This document shows, piece after piece, positions 10,724 through 19,625 of a stretch of DNA of 64,000 nucleotides. The stretch comes from Pseudomonas viridiflava (GTDB taxonomy: Bacteria > Pseudomonadota > Gammaproteobacteria > Pseudomonadales > Pseudomonadaceae), in contig NZ_UUIS01000041.1 of assembly GCF_900589395.1 (NCBI RefSeq), forward strand, positions 1 through 64,000, in the 5' to 3' direction. The notes beneath the pieces were generated by a model. It had not been told where the DNA came from and did no database searches. It saw only the letters and a program-made list of their open reading frames with translations. The position numbers and the translations under genes are program-made. Every line of letters begins with the position of its first letter. Within the stretch, counting starts at the first letter, position 1.

Positions 10724-11557
10724 TTACTGCCGTGGCTGGTAGGCCTTGCCGTAGTGCCGCTCCATGCGTGCCTGCAGCAGTTCCAGGCCGATCGACATGA
10801 TCCAGTAAAGCACCGCCGCGGTGGTCAGCATCTCGATATAGCGATAACTGGAGCGGCCGTAGGACTGCGCCAGGAACATCACTTCCCAGACCCCCATCAC
10901 TGAAATCAGCGACGAGTCCTTGAGCATCGAGATGAACTGGTTGGTGGTCGGCGGGATGATCGTGCGCATCGCTTGCGGCAGGGTCACCAGCCAGAACACC
11001 TGCACCGGGCGCAGGGCCATGGCCATGGCCGCTTCACGCTGCCCGGCCGCCACGCCGATGATGCCGGCGCGGAAAATCTCGCTCAGGTAAGCACCGTAGT
11101 TCAGCGACAGGGCGATGATGCCGGCGACGATCGCGCCCGGCACCACGCCGATCTGCGGCAGGCCCAGGTAGATCAGCAGAATCTGGATCAACAGCGGCGT
11201 GCCACGAAAGAACGAGGCATAGAAGCTGGCGATGCCAAACGCCACGGCACTGCGCGACAGCCGTGCCAGGGCGGCGACAAAGCCCAGCAGCACCGACACC
11301 CCGATCGAGCACAGGCACACGAACAAGGTCAGCGCCGCGCCCTGTAGAAAGCCATTGGGCGCCAGGTGCAAGCCCACCAGGTTCGGCAGCTTGTCGAGGA
11401 TGATCGAGAACTTCAGATCAAAGCTCAGGAAAAACCCGGCAAACAGGGCGAACATGGCTGCCCACGTCAGGTACAGCCGGGTGCGAAAGCCGAACACGCG
11501 CTTGAGCAGGCTGGCCCTGGCTGGCGCCGGTGGGCGCTGTGAATGAATGCCGGTCAT
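10724..11557 (-). CDS. Polar amino-acid ABC transporter permease
   Basis: A 277-residue inner-membrane permease of the HisMQ type. About six hydrophobic segments are visible, the first at 28-48. The EAA loop reads GQREAAMAMAL with LPQAMR, about residues 172-197. FYASFFRGTPLLIQILL is the usual segment of amino-acid permeases. The ATG overlaps the stop of the binding-protein gene (ATGA), so the two are translationally coupled. No ATPase gene lies nearby; one must be supplied from elsewhere. The divergent homocysteine methyltransferase suggests a sulfur or methyl-donor amino acid such as S-methylmethionine or methionine (inference). Confidence 0.9.
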   Translation of the reverse strand: MTGIHSQRPPAPARASLLKRVFGFRTRLYLTWAAMFALFAGFFLSFDLKFSIILDKLPNLVGLHLAPNGFLQGAALTLFVCLCSIGVSVLLGFVAALARLSRSAVAFGIASFYASFFRGTPLLIQILLIYLGLPQIGVVPGAIVAGIIALSLNYGAYLSEIFRAGIIGVAAGQREAAMAMALRPVQVFWLVTLPQAMRTIIPPTTNQFISMLKDSSLISVMGVWEVMFLAQSYGRSSYRYIEMLTTAAVLYWIMSIGLELLQARMERHYGKAYQPRQ

Positions 11558-12375
11558 TTGCTGATGTCGGCGCCGATCCACTTCTGCGACAGCTTGCTCA
11601 GGGTGCCGTCCTTCTTGAGCTCGGCGAACACTTCACGCACCTTGGCGTTCCACTCGGCATCGCCTTTTTCCACGGTCACAAAGTTTGGTTCCTCGTACAG
11701 CGAAGCGCCGGCCAGCTTGAAGCGCTTGTCCTGGTCCAGGCGAGGCTGGGCAGTGACCAGATTGGTCAGTACCGCATCCAGACGCTTGCCAGCGCCCAGG
11801 CCCAGGTCCTGGAAGGCCACGTTATCGTTGTCGTAAGGGGCGATCTGCACGTTTTCGAACGGGTACTCCAGCGTCTTGCCGGTGGCGCCCTCGATTACCA
11901 GGTTCTTGTTCAGGTAACTTTCATAGCTTGAAGCACTGGTCAGGCCGACTTTCTTGCCGCTCAGGTCCTTGGCCGACTGAATACGGTCGTCCTTGGCATT
12001 GACCACGATCACGGCTGGCGAAGCGTAGTACTCGACCGGAAAATCGAACACTTCGGCACGCGACTGGCTTGGCGTCATCGAGCAGATGCAGATGTCGTAG
12101 CGCCCGCTCCAGCGGCCGGCAGCGATCACATCCCAGGACGGTGTTTCCAGGCGTAACTTGACGCCCAGCTTGGCCGCGACGGCCTTGGCCACGTCGACGT
12201 CGAAGCCGTCGAGCTGGTTCTGGTCATTGAGGAACGAGAAGGGTGGGTAGCTTTCCATCAGGACGTTGACCAGCTCTTTTTTCTCTTCCACCCGTTGCAA
12301 GGTGGCGCCCGCCAGGGCCTGGCTGGAAACAGTCAAAGCAAACAGGCCAAGGCCCAAAAGCGCACGAATTTTCAC
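11554..12375 (-). CDS. Amino-acid ABC transporter substrate-binding protein (GTG start)
   Basis: A periplasmic binding protein, family 3 type, about 273 residues. The signal peptide is KIRALLGLGLFALTVSSQALA. The mature part contains ESYPPFSFLNDQNQLDGFDV, the SBP_bac_3 start, and SGRYDICICSMTPSQSRAEV. A GTG start is chosen: GAGGA lies 6 nt before it, and it gives a correct signal peptide. An ATG 14 codons upstream has no ribosome site. Cotranscribed with the permease. The two inverted repeats in the 110-bp divergent promoter region may be operator sites. Confidence 0.9.
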   Translation of the reverse strand: MKIRALLGLGLFALTVSSQALAGATLQRVEEKKELVNVLMESYPPFSFLNDQNQLDGFDVDVAKAVAAKLGVKLRLETPSWDVIAAGRWSGRYDICICSMTPSQSRAEVFDFPVEYYASPAVIVVNAKDDRIQSAKDLSGKKVGLTSASSYESYLNKNLVIEGATGKTLEYPFENVQIAPYDNDNVAFQDLGLGAGKRLDAVLTNLVTAQPRLDQDKRFKLAGASLYEEPNFVTVEKGDAEWNAKVREVFAELKKDGTLSKLSQKWIGADISK

Positions 12376-12415
12376 TTCACGTCCTCGAAAAAACTGTTGT
12401 AGTAGGGCCAAAGGC

Positions 12416-12458
12416 ACGTATTTAATACGTTATATAAGACTCAATTCTAATGAGTCTT
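12416..12458. promoter_or_regulatory. Two inverted repeats in a divergent promoter region
   Basis: Between the binding-protein gene and the homocysteine methyltransferase lie ACGTAT-TTA-ATACGT (12416-12430) and AAGACTCA-7 nt-TGAGTCTT (12436-12443 and 12451-12458). Both are perfect dyads in an AT-rich stretch of 110 bp that must hold both promoters. They are candidate sites for a regulator of both units, and the regulator is unknown. The second dyad is followed by TTTT on the plus strand but lies upstream of both genes, so a terminator role is unlikely. Confidence 0.45.
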
Positions 12459-12485
12459 TTTCATATGTATATAAGTAGACCGAAT

Positions 12486-13382
12486 ATGACCCAGAAAACA
12501 ACGGTAATCCTCGATGGTGGCATGGGCCGGGAACTGCAGCGCAGAGGCGCGCCGTTCCGCCAGCCGGAGTGGTCGGCGCTGGCGCTGACCGAAGCCCCCG
12601 AAGCGGTCATTGCCGTGCACACCGCTTATATTCAGAGTGGGGCACAGGTGATTACCAGCAACAGCTACGCCGTGGTGCCGTTTCATATTGGTGAAGAGCG
12701 CTTTGCCCGCGAAGGCGAGGCGCTGGCCGCCACCGCCGGCCAGCTGGCGCGCCAGGCCGCCACTGCCCACGGGGCTGGTGTGCAGGTGGCCGGTTCGCTG
12801 CCGCCGCTGTTCGGTTCCTACCGCCCCGACCTGTTCGATGCCGAGCGTGCCGGGCAAATCCTGGCGCCGCTGGTGCGCGGCCTGGCGGCGCATGTCGACC
12901 TGTGGCTGGCCGAGACCCAGAGCAGCGTTGTCGAGGCGCAGACCATTCGTGCCGGCCTGCCCAACGATGGCAAGCCGTTCTGGCTGTCCTTCACCTTGCA
13001 GGATGAAGAGGTCGATGCGACTCCGCGCCTGCGTTCGGGCGAGACCGTAGCCGATGCCGCCCGTGCCGCGGCAGAACTGGGCGCTGCAACATTGCTGTTC
13101 AACTGCAGCCAGCCTGAGGTGATCGGCGCGGCCATCGATGCGGCCCGCGCTGTATTTGCCGAGCTGCAAGTCGACATCGGTGTGGGTGCCTACGCCAACG
13201 CCTTCCCGCCACAACCCAAGGACGCCAAGGCCAACGACGGCCTGGACGAACTGCGCGAAGACCTCGACCCCGAGGGCTACCTGCAGTGGGCGGCCAACTG
13301 GGTGCAACGCGGCGCCAGCCACATCGGCGGCTGCTGCGGCATCGGCCCCGAGCACATTGCAGTGCTGGCCAAGGGTCTCTGA
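12486..13382 (+). CDS. mmuM: Homocysteine S-methyltransferase
   Basis: Methylates homocysteine to methionine with a methyl donor such as S-methylmethionine. A 298-residue single-domain enzyme with the three zinc cysteines: Cys207 in LLFNCSQPEV and Cys283-Cys284 in IGGCCGIGPEHI. The N-terminus reads VILDGGMGRELQRRGAPF, matching the MmuM group. Divergent from an amino-acid ABC transporter that could import the donor or methionine. The ATG was chosen because ILDGGMGR normally lies about 10 residues from the start; an ATG 12 codons upstream overlaps a putative operator. Confidence 0.88.
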   Translation: MTQKTTVILDGGMGRELQRRGAPFRQPEWSALALTEAPEAVIAVHTAYIQSGAQVITSNSYAVVPFHIGEERFAREGEALAATAGQLARQAATAHGAGVQVAGSLPPLFGSYRPDLFDAERAGQILAPLVRGLAAHVDLWLAETQSSVVEAQTIRAGLPNDGKPFWLSFTLQDEEVDATPRLRSGETVADAARAAAELGAATLLFNCSQPEVIGAAIDAARAVFAELQVDIGVGAYANAFPPQPKDAKANDGLDELREDLDPEGYLQWAANWVQRGASHIGGCCGIGPEHIAVLAKGL

Positions 13383-13406
13383 TTGATTGGATTCACCCCC
13401 CGGGGG

Positions 13407-13562
13407 TAGGAGCGCGCTTGCCGGTATGCCGGACCACCGCGACCGGCTGCGTTAGCAGTCGTAAATTTGTGGCGTTTCGCAAAAGTATCAGGCATGAACT
13501 TTCAGCGTTTCCGAGATTTCTGCGAGCGCTACGCACTCGGTCGCGGGCAAGCGCGCTCCTAC
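13407..13562. repeat. BIME: inverted REP pair, type A
   Basis: TAGGAGCGCGCTTGCC at the left end is the reverse complement of the right end, GGGCAAGCGCGCTCCTA, about 155 bp away. The interior (GACCGGCTGCGTTAGCAGTCGTAAA, GCGAGCGCTACGCACTCGGTCGC in parts) matches the element at 26254-26406 and the half element at 1-92. It lies between mmuM and the mqo terminator. No transposase is near, so mobilisation would need a RAYT elsewhere. Confidence 0.75.
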
Positions 13563-13611
13563 ACCGGTTCTGTGTTGGGGGCTACAGCAATCGGGTTGAT
13601 GCGGTAAAAAC

Positions 13612-13650
13612 AAAACCCCGTGGCTTTGCAAGCCCACGGGGTTTTTGTTT
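13612..13650. terminator. Bidirectional intrinsic terminator
   Basis: AAAACCCCGTGG pairs with CCACGGGG plus T-run; arms 13612-13625 and 13630-13645 enclose a short loop, with A-rich and T-rich flanks on both sides. It ends mqo on the minus strand, 18 bp after its stop. Confidence 0.85.
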
Positions 13651-13667
13651 ATCCGGCGTTCAAGGCA

Positions 13668-15179
13668 TCAGGCGATGCTTTGCGCCACGCTCTGCGGATG
13701 CTCGGCCAGGCCAAGGTTTTCGTCGCTCTGGCGACTGATACGCTGGTACAGCTGGGCATCGGTGGCCAGGGCCTTTTCGCGGGCCGGGAAGATTTCGTCG
13801 AGCTTGGCGGCCCACTGACCGCGGGTTTGCTCCGGGAAGCAGCGCTCGATCAGTTCCAGCATGATCGACACCGTCACCGAGGCGCCCGGAGAGGCACCCA
13901 GCAGCGCGGCCAGCGAGCCATCGGCGGACGAGACCAGCTCGGTCCCAAATTGCAGCACGCCGCCCTTCTTGGCGTCTTTCTTGATGATCTGCACGCGCTG
14001 GCCGGCAATCTCCAGGCGCCAGTCCTCGGCCTTGGCCTCGGGGTAGAAGCGCCGCAGCGAGTTCAGGCGCTGCTCCATCGACTGACGCACTTCACTGACC
14101 AGGTACTTGGTCAGGTCCATGTTGTCGCGGGCCACGGCCAGCATCGGTTTGATGTTGCCCAGGCGCACCGAGAACGGCAGGTCCAGGAACGAGCCGTGCT
14201 TGAGGAACTTGGTGGTAAAACCGGCGTACGGTCCGAACAGCAGGGATGTCTTGCCATCGACCACGCGGGTGTCCAGGTGCGGCACCGACATCGGCGGCGA
14301 GCCCACGGCGGCCTGGCTGTAGACCTTGGCCTGGTGACGCTTGACCACCTCGGGGTTGTCGCAACGCAGCCACTGGCCGCTGACCGGGAAGCCGCCAAAG
14401 CCCTTGCTCTCGTCGATGCCCGACATCTGCAGCAGCGGCAGGGCCGCGCCGCCGGCACCGAGGAATACGAAGCGGGCGTCGATATCACGGCTGCTGCCGT
14501 TGTTGACGTCCTTGATGGTCACGGTCCAGCCCTTGCCGTTGCGGGCAAGGCCGGTGACGCGCTTGTTGTACTTGACCTGCGAGTCGGGCGTCGCGGCCAG
14601 GTGCTTGAGCAACTGGTTGGTCAAAGCGCCGAAGTTGACGTCAGTGCCGTTGCTCATGAAGGTGGCGGCCAGCTTTTCGTCGGGCTTGCGCCCGGACATC
14701 ATCAGCGGCATCCATTCGGCCAGCGTGGCCTTGTCTTCGGTGTATTGCATCGCGGCAAAGGCGTGGTGCTGGCGCAGGGTTTCGAAGCGCGCCTTGAGGA
14801 ACGACATGTCCTTCTCGCCCTGCACGTAGCTCAGGTGCGGGACGGGATTGATGAATGTGCGTGTCGTTTCGAAGCTGCCCTTGCGCACCAGATAGGCCCA
14901 GAATTGCTTCGAGACTTCGAACTGGGTATTGATGTGCACGGCTTTCTTGATGTCGACGGTGCCGTCGGCCGCCTGCGGCGTGTAGTTCAGCTCGCACAGG
15001 CCGGCGTGACCGGTGCCGGCGTTGTTCCAGGGGTTGGAACTCTCTGCGGCACCGGAGTCCATCAGCTCGACCACTTCCAGCTTCAGGCTGGGGTCAAGCT
15101 CTTTGAGCAGTACTGCCAGGGTGGCACTCATGATGCCGGCCCCCACCAATACCACGTCGACTGCTTCGTTATGCGCCAT
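13668..15179 (-). CDS. mqo: Malate:quinone oxidoreductase
   Basis: Membrane-associated FAD enzyme oxidising malate to oxaloacetate and passing electrons to quinone, a TCA-cycle step. 503 residues, the family length. The dinucleotide fold [19 protein letters not shown] is at residues 7-25, and [20 protein letters not shown] and [11 protein letters not shown] are typical. The ATG was chosen because it gives the family N-terminus; TTG or ATG codons 10 residues upstream have no support. An intrinsic terminator follows. The upstream 690 bp hold no recognised gene. Confidence 0.97.
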   Translation of the reverse strand: MAHNEAVDVVLVGAGIMSATLAVLLKELDPSLKLEVVELMDSGAAESSNPWNNAGTGHAGLCELNYTPQAADGTVDIKKAVHINTQFEVSKQFWAYLVRKGSFETTRTFINPVPHLSYVQGEKDMSFLKARFETLRQHHAFAAMQYTEDKATLAEWMPLMMSGRKPDEKLAATFMSNGTDVNFGALTNQLLKHLAATPDSQVKYNKRVTGLARNGKGWTVTIKDVNNGSSRDIDARFVFLGAGGAALPLLQMSGIDESKGFGGFPVSGQWLRCDNPEVVKRHQAKVYSQAAVGSPPMSVPHLDTRVVDGKTSLLFGPYAGFTTKFLKHGSFLDLPFSVRLGNIKPMLAVARDNMDLTKYLVSEVRQSMEQRLNSLRRFYPEAKAEDWRLEIAGQRVQIIKKDAKKGGVLQFGTELVSSADGSLAALLGASPGASVTVSIMLELIERCFPEQTRGQWAAKLDEIFPAREKALATDAQLYQRISRQSDENLGLAEHPQSVAQSIA

Positions 15180-15865
15180 TAACGCGTCTCCAAAATCTGC
15201 AGCACCCAATTGACGGTCTGCGATCCCGAGGCTGGATGCCAGTGTGCGGGGCGTGGATCAAGGTTGTGCCCTCACAGCCTGGCCGGGATCGAGTGTCCGA
15301 TTCTTCGCAATGTTTTGCATCTCAAGCGCAGGTCCGTTCGGGCTGTTCAAGCGTTCATCAATCCGTCATGAACGCATTTTGCAGCCCGCAAGGCCATTCG
15401 ACCATCGTCAGGACGATGGTCCAGGCTCAGCACCTGGACGCTGCGCCGCGACGTTCGACCCTGCCGGGTGAAGCCGATGGGGACACCAAGGGTGCATCTT
15501 CAAACCTATTCATGTGCTCGCCACACTCTTGTGAAGTTGTGAAACCCGTTATTTCGCGCTCTTTTGGACACGCGAACCAAACCTCAAAAAGGGCTGCAAT
15601 GCAGCTCTGGCCAGTGCTGTCTTCACTGATAGGCGTCGAGGGTCGGCAAAGGTTCGCCCGGATGCGAGCGATCGCACACCGTCCATCGAAAACCTGCATG
15701 AAGCAGACTGCGTGGGCGGCTCTCTGTGGGCATGGCGGGGAGCTAATTTCGTGGATTAGCGATGCTGCGAGGCCCGATCAGGAGACGTCCTTATAATCGG
15801 GGGGAGATTATAGCGATGAAATATCAGGAATTGATCGGCTTGATTGACTTTTATTCGCGAAGAAA
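15180..15865. other. Intergenic region upstream of mqo, no gene recognised
   Basis: About 690 bp between the mqo start and the stop of a small leftward gene. Open frames exist on both strands, but none has family-like sequence or a good ribosome site. A perfect inverted repeat, TATAATC (15792-15798) and GATTATA (15806-15812) with 7 nt between, lies about 55 bp downstream of the small gene and may be a weak terminator or operator. The mqo promoter should be in the left part. Confidence 0.5.
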
Positions 15866-16099
15866 TCACGCAGCCAGCATTGGACGCAGGCGAGAACGTG
15901 ATGCACGCGGTGCAATCCGGGCGCTGGCGGGCAGTGGCTGACCCAGCCAGGCGAGGCGTTGTTCGGTGACCTGGACCCAGTCTTTGCCTTGCGGAGCCTG
16001 GCGGCAATGCTTGAAGGCGATGCAGATACCCGCCTGATCGAGACGAGCGTAGTGGCAAAGTGCATTGCGTGAGCTGAAGAGCGAACGGAGAAATTCCAT
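15866..16099 (-). CDS. Small conserved protein, unknown function
   Basis: A 77-residue protein beginning MEFLRSLFSSRNALCHYARL and continuing DQAGICIAFKHCRQAP and DWVQVTEQRLAWLGQPLP. I recall similar short proteins in other pseudomonads but no function. AGGAG stands 7 nt before the ATG (CAGGAGCCCTGTCATG). Codon use is of normal Pseudomonas type. The gene is isolated between mqo and the lipoprotein, on the minus strand. Cysteines at three places could bind metal, but no clear motif is seen. Confidence 0.6.
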   Translation of the reverse strand: MEFLRSLFSSRNALCHYARLDQAGICIAFKHCRQAPQGKDWVQVTEQRLAWLGQPLPASARIAPRASRSRLRPMLAA

Positions 16100-16277
16100 G
16101 ACAGGGCTCCTGTACCGTTGATGCACCCAGCTTGAGCGAGCCAGGTGACACACTGATTACAACGCTGACTGGCTGAACCATCACAGCCTGCCAATGGTCG
16201 GATTTTCAGCTAGTGAGGTGGCCAGCGTCGCCGCTATACTGCCGCCCATCGAGTGCCTGGCCCATGGAGAATTGAGC

Positions 16278-16859
16278 ATGCTGCGTCGCGTTTTGTTTGG
16301 TCTGCTTGCTGTAAGCAGTTTGACTCTGGTCGGTTGTGCCCACAGCCCGCAACAACTGAGCCCGCAACCGCGGCTTACCGCGCAACTGGCGCCGGTTGGC
16401 CAGGGCCAGCCGGTGGTGGTGCGCGTGGTCGATGGCCGTCCGGGCCCGACACTGGGCACCCGTGGCGGCCTGTACCCTGAAACCAGCGCCATCAGCGTCA
16501 ATGGCGCCGAGCTGCTGCCCAAGCTGCAGGCCCAGGCTGAAGCCGCTGTACGCCTGCTGGGCTTCACCCCTTCGCAGGGTGGCAACGCCCCGCAACTGAC
16601 GATCACCCTGGCCGAGCTGCGTTATCAGTCGCCCAAGGAAGGCATGTACGTCACCGAAGCCACCATCAGCTCGACCTTCCGGGCCGATGTGCGCAACAAC
16701 ACACGCACCTACAGCGGTCGGTACGCCGCCTCTCTGGACCAGCGCTTCGGCATGGCGCCCAACCAGGAAACCAATACCAAGCTGGTCGGCGACGTACTGA
16801 GCGATGCGTTGACCCGTGTGTTCCAGGACCAGACCGTCGCCAATACCCTGGCGCAGTAA
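16278..16859 (+). CDS. YajG-family lipoprotein
   Basis: A 193-residue outer-membrane lipoprotein. The lipobox is TLVG|C with Cys20 after a hydrophobic stretch. The mature part has the YajG pattern: PVVVRVVDGRPGPTLGTRGG, LTITLAELRYQ, and NTKLVGDVLSDALTRVFQD near the end. The family's role is unknown. GGAG precedes the ATG by 8 nt. A strong bidirectional hairpin terminator follows immediately. Confidence 0.88.
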   Translation: MLRRVLFGLLAVSSLTLVGCAHSPQQLSPQPRLTAQLAPVGQGQPVVVRVVDGRPGPTLGTRGGLYPETSAISVNGAELLPKLQAQAEAAVRLLGFTPSQGGNAPQLTITLAELRYQSPKEGMYVTEATISSTFRADVRNNTRTYSGRYAASLDQRFGMAPNQETNTKLVGDVLSDALTRVFQDQTVANTLAQ

Positions 16860-16865
16860 CCCTGG

Positions 16866-16909
16866 CACCCACAAAAAGCCCGGCTTGCAGGCCGGGCTTT
16901 TTGTGGGTG
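16866..16909. terminator. Bidirectional intrinsic terminator
   Basis: Two perfect 19-bp arms (16866-16884 and 16891-16909), core AAAAAGCCCGGC / GCCGGGCTTTTT, with a 6-nt loop. It separates the convergent lipoprotein gene and the small leftward gene. Confidence 0.93.
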
Positions 16910-16927
16910 TCGTTTACGTACGGGCTG

Positions 16928-17134
16928 TCAGGCCACCTGCTGGGAAAAGTCCAGGAAACTCAGGCCGGTGTCGGGGTCCTGCTCGGGCAGGTCCTGGTGC
17001 TGGTGACCGCCCAGTGCGCAGTAGACCAGCCAGCGACGGTCGTGGACATTGAAGGCCAGCGCGTCGATGAGGTCCTGCTGTTCTTCGTTCTGGGCGATCA
17101 GGTAAAGACGGTCCTGGTTATTGGCGTGCAGCAT
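16928..17134 (-). CDS. Small conserved protein, unknown function
   Basis: A 68-residue acidic protein beginning MLHANNQDRLYLIAQNEEQQ and ending DTGLSFLDFSQQVA. No motif of known function. GGAG lies 6 nt before the ATG. An in-frame ATG 20 codons upstream would add a segment without coding character. It is probably conserved among pseudomonads. Convergent with the YajG-like lipoprotein, from which a terminator separates it. Confidence 0.65.
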   Translation of the reverse strand: MLHANNQDRLYLIAQNEEQQDLIDALAFNVHDRRWLVYCALGGHQHQDLPEQDPDTGLSFLDFSQQVA

Positions 17135-17250
17135 GGTGGCTCCGCAATGTGGGCGATCCTTGCAAGCATGTGGCAGGCGCTGTTGCGCTGCCACACTCCG
17201 TTCGAGGAGCCATACAATGCACGGACATCATGACGATCGCGTGACGACGC

Positions 17251-18420
17251 TCAGGGCAGGGCCAGGCCGGCCTTGATGCGGTACTGGTTGCGCACCGGCG
17301 TGGCGTATTGCTGGATCAGGTAGGGACGATGCTCGGCAGGGCAGCCGGCCAGGCGGCTGTCCCATTCGGCCTGGGCCTTGTCCAGTTCCTGGGTGCCGAA
17401 CAATTCGCTGGCCGTCGGTACCTTGAGGCTGGCATCGGCTTCGCTCCATTGCGCCCAGGCCAGGTAATGCACCGGAAACAGGCGGTAGCCGCCGAGAATC
17501 TGCCGGTCCATTTCCTGGGCCAGCAGCTTGGTGTCCTCGAAATGCCCGGTGATCGGTGGTGCAAAGTTGATATGCACCCGGCCTTTGTAGCCCGTGATGC
17601 CCAAGGCGATGCTGATGTCGTCCTCGCCTTCGGTCTTGGTATAGCCGCCGGTGGTGGCGCGGATGTACAGCTCACGGGCCTTGGCGTGGTCACAGGGGTC
17701 GTATTCGTAGCTGATCGACACCGGAGTCAGGTTCAGCGACCGGATTACCTCGGCGAACGGCTCATCCTTGCGGCTCATGTGGAACATCTTGAGGATGGCC
17801 GATTCGGTACGGTCGTCACCGTCCTTGGCGCGGCCTTCGGCCTGGGCGATCCAGATCGACTGCACGTCACGGGTGATCGAATGGTTGATGTACGCCGACA
17901 GCAACTGGTAGGCGGCCATCTTTTCCCGGCGACCGATGAGCGAGCGGTGCACAATGAAACTCTTGTTCAGGCGCATCAGGTCGCTGACGAACGGCTTTTG
18001 CAGCAGGTTGTCGCCGATGGCGATGCGCGGCGTCGGCAGGCCGGCGTGGTACACCGCATAGTTGACGAAGGCCGGGTCCATGACGATGTCGCGATGGTTG
18101 GCCAGGAACAGGTAGGCGCTGCCGGTCTTGAATTGCTCGACACCGGTGTAGGTCACCCCGTCGGTGGCCCGCTCGATGGTATGGTCGACATACACCTCGA
18201 CCTTGTCTTGCAGGCTGGCGACCGAGTCGATGCCTGAAAACTCGCGGCGCAGCTTGCGCGCCAGGGCAGGCTGCAGGAACCACCCCAGGGTGCCGGCCAG
18301 GCGCGGGAAGCGGAATTTGGTCAGGGTGGCGAGGAAGGCCTTGTCGCTGAGCAGGCGTGCCAGCACCGCGGGGACTTCTGCATCGTTGTAAGGTCGGATG
18401 GCATCGAATTCGCCCATCAT
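17251..18420 (-). CDS. Glycerol-3-phosphate/lysophosphatidate acyltransferase-like protein
   Basis: A 389-residue protein of the PlsC-like acyltransferase superfamily. The active-site block is YLFLANHRDIVMDPAF, His109 with Asp111 and Asp115. Spacing His-x5-Asp differs from the usual His-x4-Asp, as I recall for this group of large proteobacterial members. A second block, HRSLIGRREKMAAYQLLSAY, and the acyl-acceptor region SIWIAQAEGRAKDG follow. The exact acyl substrate is unknown. Two tandem ATG codons are possible starts; the first is taken, with AAGAGAG just upstream. Divergent from the CPXCG gene. Confidence 0.8.
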   Translation of the reverse strand: MMGEFDAIRPYNDAEVPAVLARLLSDKAFLATLTKFRFPRLAGTLGWFLQPALARKLRREFSGIDSVASLQDKVEVYVDHTIERATDGVTYTGVEQFKTGSAYLFLANHRDIVMDPAFVNYAVYHAGLPTPRIAIGDNLLQKPFVSDLMRLNKSFIVHRSLIGRREKMAAYQLLSAYINHSITRDVQSIWIAQAEGRAKDGDDRTESAILKMFHMSRKDEPFAEVIRSLNLTPVSISYEYDPCDHAKARELYIRATTGGYTKTEGEDDISIALGITGYKGRVHINFAPPITGHFEDTKLLAQEMDRQILGGYRLFPVHYLAWAQWSEADASLKVPTASELFGTQELDKAQAEWDSRLAGCPAEHRPYLIQQYATPVRNQYRIKAGLALP

Positions 18421-18557
18421 GCTCTCTTGTAGGGAACGGATAGAGTTAAGGGAAGGCCGGTCTGAAATAAAACGGACAGCAGCGTCCGGTTTCAGCCAAA
18501 AGGCTCGGCCTTCGAACAGGCGGCCGATTATACGCAAAAACTCAAGAGGCAGACCCG

Positions 18558-18740
18558 ATGCAAGAGTTACAGGATTACCAATGCCCATATTGCGGCGAAT
18601 CGGTTGATACCTTGCTGGACCTGTCCGGCGGCGATCAGCTGTACATAGAGGATTGCCAGGTGTGTTGCCGCCCGATCGTGTTCGACCTGCGCACCGACGG
18701 TGAACAATGGAGCCTGGATGTACGCAGCGAGAACGAATGA
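18558..18740 (+). CDS. CPXCG-motif cysteine-rich protein
   Basis: A 60-residue protein with two Cys pairs, YQCPYCGE (Cys9, Cys12) and CQVCCRP, giving a probable zinc-ribbon fold. This is the CPXCG family, of unknown role. Its TGA overlaps the ATG of the next gene (ATGA), so the two are translationally coupled. Confidence 0.9.
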   Translation: MQELQDYQCPYCGESVDTLLDLSGGDQLYIEDCQVCCRPIVFDLRTDGEQWSLDVRSENE

Positions 18741-19000
18741 TGCAACGAATCTACGAGCCCGAACACCTGCTTGAAGGCGAGCTGTTGCTGGCCATGCTGG
18801 CCAGTGAAGGGGTCCAGGCACACCTGACCGGGCAGGACCTGCTGGGTGGCATGGGGCACCTGCCGGTGAGCGGCCTGCTGGGCATCGTGGTCGACGATGC
18901 CCAGGTCGACCGGGCGCTGGCGCTGATCAGCGCGTACAATGCCGCCCTGCCTGTGGACGGCGATGAGCCGGACAGTTATCCCGATGTACTGGTGTGCTGA
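18737..19000 (+). CDS. DUF2007 family protein
   Basis: An 87-residue protein. IYEPEHLLEGELLLAMLASE followed by GVQAHLTGQDLLGGMGHLP and GLLGIVVDDAQVDRALALI is the DUF2007 pattern (a PII-like small fold named putative prokaryotic signal transducing protein). The start overlaps the stop of the CPXCG gene. Two tandem ATGs occur; the first gives the overlap. It lies 4 bp before the SRAP gene, so a three-gene operon is likely. Confidence 0.88.
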   Translation: MMQRIYEPEHLLEGELLLAMLASEGVQAHLTGQDLLGGMGHLPVSGLLGIVVDDAQVDRALALISAYNAALPVDGDEPDSYPDVLVC

Positions 19001-19004
19001 ATAA

Positions 19005-19625
19005 ATGTGTGGACGTTATGCGCTGTTTCGCTGGACCCCCGAGTTTGCCGCCTTGCCGGGTTTCCCGCAGGGCCAGCGGGCGCAATGGAACATCTGCCCG
19101 GCCGACTGGGTACTGATGCTGCGCAGTGTCGAGGGCGAGCAGAGCCTGGCACGGGCTCGCTGGGGCCTGACGCCGCCCTGGCTGACCGACCTGACGCGCA
19201 CACCGGCCCACGCCCGTGCCGAAACTGTCGCCGAACAACCGATGTTTCGCGAGGCGTTCAACCTGCGGCGCTGCCTGCTGCCCGCCAACGGTTTCTACGA
19301 ATGGCGTGGCGGGGTGCGTAAACGGCCATTCTGGCTGAGCCCCGGTGAGGGCGGGACGCTGCATTTCGCCGCGATCTGGGAGGCGTACCCGGTGCAGGAA
19401 CAGATCTGGCTGAGCGTGGCGCTGGTCACCCAGCCGGCCATGGACCAGCGCCGGCCACTGATGCTCGACGCGCAAGGGCAACAGGACTGGCTCAACCCCA
19501 AGGCCACTGAACAGACCTTGCAGGCGCTGCTGGTCTCACGGCAGATCCCGCTGCGCGAGCGGCCGCTGAGCAACCTGGTCAACGACCCGACCCTCAACGG
19601 CCCGCAATGCCTGACGCCCTTGTAG
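19005..19625 (+). CDS. SRAP-domain (YedK/HMCES-like) protein, variant active site
   Basis: SRAP proteins form a covalent DNA-protein crosslink through Cys2 at abasic sites in single-stranded DNA. Here 206 residues with MCGRYALF (Cys2 present) and NGFYEWRGG (Glu99 present). Two residues usually conserved appear replaced. The Asn of the usual N-A-R-x-E motif is His69 (PAHARAETV), and the His of H-x-R-M-P is Asp147 (MDQRRPLML). Either the crosslink chemistry differs or this is a specialised paralogue. It is the third gene of an operon with the CPXCG and DUF2007 proteins. No LexA box was found upstream. Confidence 0.9.
   Translation: MCGRYALFRWTPEFAALPGFPQGQRAQWNICPADWVLMLRSVEGEQSLARARWGLTPPWLTDLTRTPAHARAETVAEQPMFREAFNLRRCLLPANGFYEWRGGVRKRPFWLSPGEGGTLHFAAIWEAYPVQEQIWLSVALVTQPAMDQRRPLMLDAQGQQDWLNPKATEQTLQALLVSRQIPLRERPLSNLVNDPTLNGPQCLTPL

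Noticed and set aside
13620..15182. A 520-codon frame antisense to mqo
   Set aside because: It starts inside the mqo terminator and has no family match.
15236..15796. Rightward 186-codon frame upstream of mqo
   Set aside because: No ribosome site, no coding composition and no recognisable family.
15792..15812. TATAATC/GATTATA dyad as an intrinsic terminator
   Set aside because: The stem is AT-only and there is no T-run; left as an unexplained dyad.
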